Assembly: GCF_009017415.1 (NCBI RefSeq)
Contig: NC_092408.1
Location: 124,001 to 188,000, forward strand
DNA: 64,000 nucleotides
DNA from: Aspergillus flavus
Taxonomy: Eukaryota; Ascomycota; Eurotiomycetes; Eurotiales; Aspergillaceae
Reading direction: 5' to 3'
Shown here in pieces: positions 55,401-64,000 of the stretch. The notes under the pieces are model-generated. The model was not told the DNA's origin, made no database searches, and saw nothing but the letters and a program-made list of their open reading frames with translations. The stretch's first letter is position 1. Each line of letters begins with the position of its first letter. Position numbers and translations under genes: made by a program.

Positions 55401-57442
55401 GAAGCGTTGTCTTGCCACATCCAACAGGTCCGGTAATCATCGTCACTCCCCGTCGAACATTGAGGGTTAAACGATCGAAGACGGCTTCCGCATCGGGAGA
55501 CTTGGATATAGTAGCCGCATGGAATGATGCCAACAGGCCTTCTGGTAATGCACCACTCGGCTTTTGTTGCAGTTCTACCCCGTCGTCGGAAGGTCGAGCA
55601 ATTGAATTGGTAGACATAGACCGGTTTGGTGACTGGGGATCTACTGTAAGATACTCATCAATACGGTCAAAGCAGGAAACGGCTTGGGCAAGAGCAGGCA
55701 TAGCTTGGCAGAAGTTGAGGAGCGGGCCGGTAAGAAGGGAGATTAAAGCTAGAGAGGTAAATGCCTGCGCAGAAAGCAGGGTCGTGTCTTGTTTCACAAC
55801 GGATATTATAGCGTAGATGGCGAAAGTCGCGAATGGCGAGAATTCCATCGGCACGTTGGCTAAAAGAAGCTTGGTTGGCTACTAAATAACCATTAATCTG
55901 TCACGCTGGAGTCGAACTTACATATCGCAATCTGCCAGATCAAGAGCTTCCGAAATCGCTTCGAGGTTTCAACTTCCAATTTACGTAATTCCGATATGAG
56001 AAAGAACAGACGGTCCGTAAGCCCCAGCATATGTACGCCTTTAATATCATTCAGCGTGCCAGAGACGACTGATAATCGTTTTTGTACGCGATCAATCCAC
56101 TGTTTTTGGGCCTCTCCAGTTTTCGTTGAGATTGGTATCATGGCGATGACCGATACGACCGCGATGATCAATGGGATTAAACAGGCGATCCATATCTGGC
56201 GTGATAATAGCCAAATTGCAATTGCAACCTCCAGGATAGAAGCCCACGCTTCATGGAGAGCTCTCAAACTCGACTCAATCCTTTCGACATCAGTCCCCAT
56301 CATGGTGATAGCGGCCGTGTCTGATAGATCTTCCGGCCTCAAACCTAAGGTTTGATCGTATATGATTGATATAAGACCTGATCGAAGCATAGTGATAAAG
56401 CGATAGGTTTGTCGCCAGTACACCGCCGTTGATATCTACTTGTAAATAAGCTGATGAAGCTGTTGCGAGAGTAGCAGGCCCAACTTACCGCGTAGCCTGC
56501 GTACACCAGCACATACGCGCCTACAATGGCTTGTCCGTACTTCTGGGACTCCGGGCTTGAGGGGATGTTGATGTAGTTCACTGTTGCCGTGATGAGGAAA
56601 GGCTGGGCAAAGGTGAAGGCAGACAAAGCCAATCGTGGCAGGATTGCTGACAGACAGCTGAATCGATAGGCAGCAAACGTCGCCCTGACTAACCGATGTT
56701 TGCCTCTTGATTTCTCCCAAGCCTTTTGGAGCTTTTCTCCAGTTACTTCTCCTTGGAGATCATGGTCGACTTCCGGGATATCTTCCATACGAAGGATATG
56801 CGAATAGCCTACACGGAAGAGCGACAGTATCCAGATGAACAAGCTGCGGCTCCAGAAGCCACAGATCTGTTCCTTTGTTGGGTTATAAGCTTGCAGACGC
56901 AAGAGGCCCGTTTTGTGCACCGACTCCATACAAAGGCATGCAACGGTGATAACGAACAGTGCCGTCCACAGCCCCGTGCAGGCGTTAGTTGAAGAAATAG
57001 ACCACAGAGAGCGCAGTGGGGCTATGGCACACATGGCTGCCATTGTCAGGTAAATCACCAAGAGATCCGACGGCCTTATAGACCGCTGGTCCTCCAAAAA
57101 CGAAGCACATGCCGCAGCGAAGGTCGCGGCAATATTGAGAATTCCTGCTGCCAGGGATGCATTGGTGCGGATTGCGGGTGCCCTCAGGCGAAGGGCAACG
57201 AAGATAATTTGAAGAACAAACAGTACTACAAGAAGGGATAACTTCCAAATCGCCAACCGATAAGTTTTGACTTTCACTGATGTACGGTGCAGCCATCGGA
57301 GACGCAATGGCAAGAGCACGAGGAGCACCGCGGCAGGCAGGGCGATGAAGAAAACATCTTCGAACAAGAGGGTGAAATCGAATGAACGGCAGCGCGGATT
57401 GACGCGGGGGCCGAATTGATTGTCGTCCACGCAGACCTCCAT
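52465..57442 (-). CDS. ABC-C (MRP-type) multidrug transporter, full length
   Basis: Twelve proposed exons: 57442-56489, 56435-55922, 55859-55132, 55070-54908, 54827-54480, 54424-54301, 54252-54181, 54118-54068, 54006-53942, 53904-53272, 53225-52754 and 52699-52465. All phases close, giving 1452 residues. The order is TMD0, TMD1, NBD1, TMD2, NBD2, as in the MRP/YCF1 class. NBD1 has Walker A GPVGCGKTTL, signature SLSGGQKQR and Walker B VIILDDPFSGLD. NBD2 has GPSGSGKTSL, SVGQKQLLALAR, LLLDEATSSVD and the H-loop AVCHR. In NBD1 the Walker B acid is D and the H-loop reads VVLSTNS, so the expected His is Asn; the first ATP site is therefore probably degenerate, as is common in this class. The intron before exon 11 has a weak donor (GTCACA). 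Expected role: export of drugs or conjugated metabolites. Confidence 0.88.
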
Positions 57443-59317
57443 GGTAAATGATCACGGATGGACGCCACAGGCAGGACTACGGATCGGCGAGCATGGGCGG
57501 CAATAAGCCTTTTAGTAATAAACACAGGCCATGCGATGGTGTCACAGAGAGAGAGAGAGTAAGCTCCAGGTTACATCGAAACAAATTGCACTAAATTAGG
57601 GCTTGCTTGGATGCCTTATCGTCGGCCAATCAATGCCTCAGGAACACCCCGATAGTTGTGGGTTAATATCACTTAACTTAAGCTGACATCCTGTTGAACG
57701 CCAATCAGCCGTGTCCTAGCCCATGCAGGATCATCATCCTGGCCGTTGTCGTCTGCCCGACACCATATACCGCCACCTGGTAGGAAAGCCTAATCTTTAG
57801 CACGCCCAGGAAGATAGGATGTTTAGCCTAATAGCAAGCACGTACACATACTTGGTTTCCGGAACTCAAGATGCATTATCTGATCCGGAATGAACATGAC
57901 ACCATGAGAAGGACCCACCGTCATGTCCCTCTCGTCAGCTGGGTGGCGTTGCTGCCTACGAGAAGAGCCGCTCCAGATAAGGGCTAATCTTTCTAGGCCG
58001 ATCTTTGTTCTCGGTTTCTTCGTTTCCTAGGCAGCATAATTGGTGCCTCAGCACCACCTTGTTAATGGAATCAATATCCCTGTATCCATCGACTCTGACG
58101 ACTTCATCAGAAAATACCGAATGAAGTAGTCCTTGAAAAAGGGCACATGATACAACAGGAATGCCCAAAGATATCACACAACTTCAGATTAGTCGGCCAT
58201 GGTTTAGCTCTGTGCCCAGTGGGAAGGCCTTGGAGCACGATGCCTAGCATCTGTTATCTACACTACTATCAGTTTCTCGAGGGAGCGCTAGTTACAGACT
58301 TGCAAAGAAGGAATCCAGTATATTAGCTATTATTCTAGTTTACTACTTTATATAGATTTAATAGAATATATACTATATAATAAAATATTTTAAGAATAAA
58401 ATCTATACTAGTAAATCGACTAAACTATATAGAATTAGATATTTATATAATCTATCTATATATACTATTTCTCTAGATTCTAAAGAAAAATTTAAATAGA
58501 ATACTTCGAGCCATACAGTCATAAAAAGTTTTACTCCCCGGCCGATATATCTATATCTTTCATTCAACCCAATATATTACCCATTCTGATAGACCCGCAT
58601 AGCGTACAGTCGTGGACATTTCAAAAGAGAAAATCGCTCTTGAGCGCGATCACGTACAACCGCTGCATAGAAAAGCGTCGCGTCGCCGAACGAAGTTCCC
58701 CGGCGTTACAAGCACATTGCATGAGAGATCACTGTAGACCGTCTGAAATCCCCATGCCATGATGGATACACATTATGGTCATGACACATGACACAATGGT
58801 CGACTTAAATAACATCGAGCCTTTAACGGTCTTATCTATATATAAATCTAAAATTCTATATATTTTAGATATTGTTTATAGTTTATATAGCTTTAAAAAG
58901 AAAAATAGAAAATTAATTATTTTTTTTAGACTGAAAATTTCTTTAGGCTGCCGACCACCTACCGGTAGAAGACGGTAGGTGGTCGGTACCTGCCACTGAT
59001 ATATAGATATTTTTATTTAGAAAAAAATTTTAATACCATATTTAGTATCTGGATAAAATAATAAAGGTTATAGAGAATCTACTTCACTGAATCTAGTAAA
59101 AGAAATATACAATAATAAACTAATGTAATATTTAAGTAATTTAGATTTATATATAATACATGAGAGCCGTAAAAAGCGAGTTTATCCTAAGTTACGTGGC
59201 TCGCGCGGTGCTACCCATGCCGGCTACTCAAAATTCCTCGATAAGTATATTTTAGACACTGGCACTGGCTCCCTGCCCTGACCGTCCAAGGCTTGACCCC
59301 AGAACAGTTGTAAGATC
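57443..59317. other. Intergenic with two AT-rich islands
   Basis: No gene. Very AT-rich stretches lie at about 58310-58500 and 58810-59160, separated by ~300 bases of ordinary composition. They are rich in TATA/ATAT words and look like RIP-altered repeat remnants, but no coding motif survives. Confidence 0.5.
58951..58986. repeat. Perfect 14-bp GC-rich inverted repeat in AT-rich island
   Basis: CCGACCACCTACCG (58951-58964) and CGGTAGGTGGTCGG (58973-58986) are exact reverse complements around the 8-nt spacer GTAGAAGA. GC-rich palindromic arms within extremely AT-rich flanks suggest a transposon end, a MITE remnant or the junction of two inverted copies. No second copy is visible in this window. 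Confidence 0.75.
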
Positions 59318-61082
59318 TTACCTCTCCTCCTTGATTGCCAAGCGTTGCCAGTCGAGGGAGGCGACAATGAAAAATTCCGACAGCCCAGCCATTGTCAGGG
59401 ACAAGGCAAGGCTGATCCAGAGCCCGCTCAGCCCTAGATCAACCTTGAAGGCAAGTAAGTAACATAGTGGGATGGCAATGACTTCAAACATATGGTCAGC
59501 ATCTCCCGTAAATCAAACATGGGTAGTTGGCAGACCATAATAAGCCATGAGGTTAATAGTGGCTGCAGTATTGACCTTGCCAACCGCTCTCAATGCACCG
59601 GCATTGACGGCCTGCAAACCGTCCGAGACCTGGAATGCAGCCGCCCAAGGAAACACTTTCACCGCGAGGTCGATGACACTCCGGTCATTCTAAAAGCGTG
59701 TTAGATGAACGTTGCCAAAGGAAATACAGCCACTCACGGTATAAATCTGGGCAATTTCTCTCTTGAATACAAGCAGTAGCAGCATAATGATGCATCCACT
59801 ACAGACAGCAAGGCCCGATGCCATTCGTGCAATGGTTCGCGCGAGGTTCGCCTTACCGAGGCCTTGTAACTTTGCTATATGATTTGTGGTTGCCACTCCA
59901 GCGCCAAAAGGGAACAGCGCCAGCAACGAATCAGTTGTCATAATGGTTGACTGTGCAGCTGCAGGGATCTCCCCCATGGCTGCAGCCCCGACGGTGATGA
60001 TCTCAAAAGCCCACCACTCTGCTCCAATATTGACGATACCGAGAAGCACCACCTTGGAAAACTTCCATAATCCATCCAAACATTCCTTCGACCATCCATT
60101 CCAGGCTTGGTTGCCATCGATGCGCCAGATGTAGAGAAAGGCGAGGATGGCAGACAGCCAATACATGCTTCCAGTAGCGATAGCACCGCCTACGGCACCC
60201 CAGCCCCAAACATGAACAAGGAGATAACTGATCGGAGCGTTCAATATTGCCGTGCCTATTAGAATGACCGTCGGTGGGGTGTCGATTTCTGTATGCACCC
60301 GTCAGCCAGATCACAATTTGATCTTGCCGAGTTCCCGTACCTTGACACTGAAGGAATTTTTTGAGAGCCTCAAAGACAATATAGCCCACCGCAAAAGGAC
60401 AAAGAGCGCGCAAGAACCGCTGTGATCCATATGCGAGCTCCACGGGTACATTTAGTAAAACGAGAATTGGGCCACAAAAGCACCACAGTGTGGCCACAGG
60501 TATGAACATGACCGATACGGTGATGAAATACTTTTGAAGGAGGACTCCAATTCTAGCAATATCCTCTCCCTGACCAAATACAGCGGAGCCGAGAGAATCT
60601 AAATAATTGCATCAGTGAAACCAACGTCTTCCGTTATCTCTTTCCAGCAGAGGAGCTAACCAATGGCCGTTGTGCCCCCGATTGCCACCAGCCACGCCGT
60701 GGTGTTTGCTATCATATAGGAAAAGGCAGCGACGGATAGATCTTGTGGACTCTACCAGATGATGAGCACTACCTCCGACACGTCAACGGTTATTGGCTTT
60801 GGGACGTACAACTCTACCGATAATCAGGATGCTGACGATCTGGAGAGACTGTTGGAGAAAATAGCCGCACGTGATCTAAGGAGTCTACATTAGCGAACGA
60901 CCTGACGGTCCTGTTTGAGGAGATAAAGAACCCACTGTGGCTGCTGCTTTTAGCAGGCATTTAAACTCTGAGATAGCCTCTGGCCACGAGGTGCTGCTGC
61001 AGGTGTTGCCCTGCCTTTCGAGCAGAGGTGTGGTTTCCTCATACTCATCACGAGCCCACCCAGCGTTATTAGATGTTGTCAT
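59318..61082 (-). CDS. MATE-family efflux transporter
   Basis: Seven proposed exons: 61082-60936, 60875-60810, 60751-60661, 60598-60341, 60288-59738, 59689-59536 and 59481-59318, giving 476 residues. A short acidic N-tail (YEETTPLLER) is followed by helices typical of fungal MATE proteins: CGYFLQQSLQIVSILIIGRV, TTAWLVAIGGTTAIDSLGSA, FGQG, and in the second half GAEWWAFEIITVGAAAMGEI and FPFGAGVATTNHIAKLQG. The ends of exons 6 and 7 read QVSDGLQAVNAGALRAVGKV and SLDWQRLAIKEER. These match the yeast ERC1/YDR338C-type transporters that export toxic organics by H+ or Na+ antiport, at the vacuole or plasma membrane. Internal exons are small, and the first intron's GTGGGT donor is the least secure. 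Confidence 0.88.
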
Positions 61083-61514
61083 GAGGCAAGAGTAATAGGA
61101 CCACGACCAGTTGTGCTTCTGATCCGACGTAGATTCAGCTGGGACGAAAGAGTTGGGCTTATAATAGGTATAAGTAATGACCGTACGGGGCTGGAACCCC
61201 TGGCAGTGACGCTAACTAACCCTGAAAGGGGAATTTCCTCCGTTAGGGCTGCCACGACTCTATGCCGGCATGCAACCACAGAGAATGACACGTAAGTTAT
61301 GGCAAGCACGGCCAATATTTGTGGTGACAGCTCATTTATTATCAAATACGGATACTGTATAACTTGATCATCGCAGTGAGGTAATTTTTCCTGCCATTAA
61401 GACCCAGCACAACAGCTTGAGTTACGGTTTTTGCAGTGATTATACAATCCTTCTTTTCTTGTTATTTTCTTTTTTACTTTTTTCTTTTGGCATGACTTGG
61501 TGGGTATATAGTTC
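61083..61514. other. Intergenic, no gene seen
   Basis: Promoter of the MATE gene and 3' flank of the MFS gene; a T-rich tract lies near 61450-61490. Confidence 0.5.
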
Positions 61515-63003
61515 TCATACCTTCACCTTGATAGTCCAGCGACGACCGAGGACTAACCATCGGGCAGTCAGAAATGCAATGAAAGCAGCCCCCAGGACGC
61601 CCGCTGAGCATGCCACATACCCTTGCCCTCCAAGACGGCTTAGGAGCGCGTCTCCTGTCGGTACGGATATAAGAACACTGTCCATTAGCATACCAAGCCG
61701 TTGAGGTAGGAATTGAGGTACCGATGACAACTTACGCGATACTCACAAACAGATAGGCGGTTCCCCAGCATTCGCCATATTCCTCGGTTGTACACAGTTG
61801 TCCGAAGCAGACCCCCGCCAAGCTGATGATACTCCCTGAGCCTGCGCCAAAAAGTAGGATTGAGACATGCAGCTTTGCCAGACTGTGGTAGACAAACATC
61901 CAAATGCATGCCGTTATGATGGTCGTGTACGCTAAAACGCAAACCATGATATTGAACCGGCCGAGTCGGTCGGAAGCCCAACCGGCAAACAAACGTCCAC
62001 ATGCTGAGCCTCTAGAAGACACTTTCATTAGTCTAGCTCATGCATATAACATGTATCAAGGCCAGGAACACATACGCATTGAGCATGGCAATTGCTGTGG
62101 ACGCCTGACTCGTTGTGAAACCCTGGCCGGCGGCGTAGGACGGGATTAACGATATCGAGTTAAATAAGACAAACTCGAAGACTAAAACAACTCAACACGT
62201 CTCTCGCTATGATATTGTCTGGGAAACTCACAGGCAGTGCCCAGCGTCGTCCACATGAATCTGGCATTTGTCAACCACCTCAACCTGACGGCTCGCCAGG
62301 GACCTTGGCTTCGAATACGTTCAATCATGCAGACATTTGCAATAGCTAGCAACACTAGCGTCATGAGCGCGAGGATTCTCATGGCCCATGGGAATGGTAG
62401 CTCCGCCAGAGTGTAGTCCAATAGGAAAGGGATACAAATGCCTCCAACACTAGAGGCTGCACAGACAATACCTAGTGCTAATCCCCTCCGTTTGTGAAAC
62501 CACTGAGCCGGGGTCGAGAGCGCCATAGTGCTAATGCAGGCACTGCTGATGCCATTCAGAAGCCCATAATCGAGCATAAAATGCCAGTACTGTTTGCACT
62601 CGCCAAGCAGGAAAAAGCTGAGCACGTAACAGATAGACCCCAGGCCAAGTATCAATCGTGTTCCATAACGATCGAACGCCGGACCAATACAGGCAGGTAG
62701 AAATAGATTCAGGAACAAATTCAAGCCGGTAATCCAGCTAACTGCATTCTCCGAGCGGTCATTGAGCTGATGCTGGATCCAAAACACTTGTAGAATCCCA
62801 ATTGAGCCAGTGATACCATATGTCGCCAGCATGGCAGTGCAACATCCAATTAGTACCGTCCAGCCCTTTAAGCCCCCGTCCCTCGAGTCACTGTCCTTGT
62901 CCGGAGACGAAACCTCCTGTTCTGGGAATCCTGCTTCTGTTCGTCTTTCGCATGCATCCGCCTTGATAGAATCGGACCCTGTCATTTTTCCTTCTTCTTC
63001 CAT
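61515..63003 (-). CDS. MFS transporter, monocarboxylate (MCT)-like, second copy
   Basis: Exons 63003-62232, 62181-62076, 62011-61736 and 61677-61515 give 438 residues. The N-tail ends in DGGLKGWTVLIGCCTAM, parallel to DGGYRSWLVVLGS in the 2144 gene. Helix-linked motifs correspond: GPAFDRYGTRLI, YWHFMLDYGLLNGI, and GRLFAGWASDRLGRFN. The last three exons are 106, 276 and 163 nt, the same as in the first MFS gene, and intron positions coincide. The two proteins are clearly diverged in sequence, so this is an old duplication or two members of one subfamily. Start uncertain: Met at 63003 or 62985, as an A/T-rich run lies just before. Substrate unknown. It lies directly upstream of the MATE exporter on the same strand. 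Confidence 0.85.
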
Positions 63004-63522
63004 ATATTTTTTTTTTTTTATTTTGTTTTGTCGTTTCAATATAACATTTACCCGAGGTCTCGGGATTCTCTGAAAATCGAAGCCTTAATATTGTCCTTGG
63101 CGTTGGGCTACAGTTGTGTGCGCATAAGAAATACACCCAACCCGATAGAATGGTACTATCACTAGTATTGCTTTTCTCTTGTACATTTCGCCTACCTAGA
63201 TATTACTGTAATCGTCAGCGATTCAATTGCCATTGGTGCGACTGGAGGGTCTGGGCGTGCACTGACATGTTACCCACCGAGCGGCATTTTTACCACTTGC
63301 GGAATCTCCCAACATATTTCCACTATCTGCCCTAATCCGCCTGCCAAGCGCTCCCAATCGTGTTCCCGTATCGCGTCCATAACCTTTCGGCCATCTTAAA
63401 TACTTCCTTTCTTTCAGGAGTATAATAATGCCTAGGTTGCATTCCTTATTTGATCAGTTAGTTTCCAAGAGGATTGCTCGACACGTCGAAATTAACCCAC
63501 TCGGCACTTTCTCTCTGCAGAG
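63004..63522. other. Divergent promoter region
   Basis: Between the MFS gene (-) and the agmatinase gene (+). No gene recognised. Confidence 0.5.
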
Positions 63523-63971
63523 ATGCGTCTAGAATACATTTCAATTTCCTTCGGGCTCTCCAGTCTGGCATATAGCCTGCCACAGGTTTTATGGGGCGGC
63601 CGAAGTTACCCAGAGACCCAGCAGGTTATCCAGACCGGCCAAGCTAACAAGGGCAAGTCAGACTTTGCTGATTTCAGGGAGCTCATCTCAGAGCAACGCT
63701 ATATCAGCCAGGCACATCCGAAGGGGTACGAAAAGCCGGAATTTATGGTCTCAGACACTTTCAGTGGAGATGGAGTCCCCTATAGCGGCATCGCCTCATT
63801 TGGACACTTGGACTGGACAGACTGCTACAGTGAGGTGAACGATGGGACTTTTGATATTGGGATCGTGGGAATGCCGTTTGATCTGGGAGTCACCTATCGA
63901 CCAGGTGCCCGATTTGGTCCTGGTGCCGTGCGCATGGCTTCTCGTCGAATCCTTCCCGAGGCTAGTTGGGA
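63523..63971 (+). CDS. Agmatinase-like ureohydrolase, 5' exon only
   Basis: The first exon encodes ~149 residues and ends at a GTAAGC donor (63972), so the rest lies beyond the window. GIVGMPFDLGVTYRPGARFG with PGAVRMASRR is the N-terminal hallmark of agmatinase/arginase-family enzymes, which hydrolyse agmatine (or related guanidino compounds) to an amine and urea with two Mn ions; the metal ligands lie in the missing part. The N-terminus begins with a hydrophobic segment (ISISFGLSSLAYSLP) that looks like a signal peptide, matching the predicted secreted agmatinases found in Aspergillus. The same frame read through the donor would stop at once at TAA 63973, which supports the intron. Confidence 0.88.
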
Positions 63972-64000
63972 GTAAGCTTGCCCATCTCATAGACGTATCG

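Noticed and set aside
1..64000. A complete secondary-metabolite cluster
   Set aside because: Transporters, oxidases and a regulator are present, but no PKS, NRPS, terpene cyclase or DMATS gene could be found.

Overview
The window looks like one stretch of a filamentous ascomycete chromosome, most like the Eurotiales (Aspergillus/Penicillium type). The evidence is many short GT-AG introns of about 45-100 nt with CTAAC or CTGAC-like branch sites, and typical mould gene families: PTH11-like receptors, a fungal-specific transcription factor, an F-box relict, BBE-type flavo-oxidase, GH3 beta-glucosidase, ABC-C, MATE and MFS exporters, and small secreted cysteine-rich proteins. AT-rich, stop-riddled transposon debris is compatible with repeat-induced point mutation (RIP). 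No rRNA, tRNA or CRISPR was recognised. No PKS or NRPS backbone gene is present, so it is not an obvious complete secondary-metabolite cluster. It reads as an accessory, transporter-rich region.

Layout. 0-5 kb: 3' end of a glutaminyl cyclase-like gene, a broken F-box gene, an MFS monocarboxylate-type transporter and a secreted tyrosinase. 5-12 kb: two amino-acid/GABA-type permeases on the minus strand, the second with two GC-AG introns and a 24-nt exon, then a PTH11-like membrane protein. 13-20 kb: a fungal transcription factor without a zinc cluster (minus) and an 808-residue protein with five repeated WY...CxxCY modules. 20.6-21.4 kb: decayed Ty3/gypsy chromovirus end. 22-27 kb: kinase-like protein, beta-hydroxyacid dehydrogenase, and a 2OG-Fe(II) oxygenase gene with several frame breaks. 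28-33 kb: second PTH11-like gene and a BBE-type oxidase. 35-43 kb: secreted CPPG-repeat protein with a stop ahead of a further repeat, zinc-free MDR reductase, 8-Cys hydrophobin-like protein, CBM96-like secreted protein, and a 706-residue protein with a lectin-like propeller. 45-52 kb: GPR1/FUN34/YaaH acetate transporter, RING-H2 protein, GH3 beta-glucosidase. 52-64 kb: 12-exon ABC-C transporter, AT-rich islands, MATE exporter, a second MFS whose last three exons match the first MFS in length, and the 5' exon of an agmatinase.

How it may work together (inference): uptake and export (two MFS, two permeases, acetate transporter, ABC-C, MATE), extracellular oxidation and hydrolysis (tyrosinase, BBE oxidase, beta-glucosidase), surface sensing (PTH11-like) and secreted Cys-rich proteins suggest an environment- or host-interaction region rather than one pathway. 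Exon joins were worked out by hand from splice consensus, reading-frame phase and family similarity, without tools. Lengths given are from those models.
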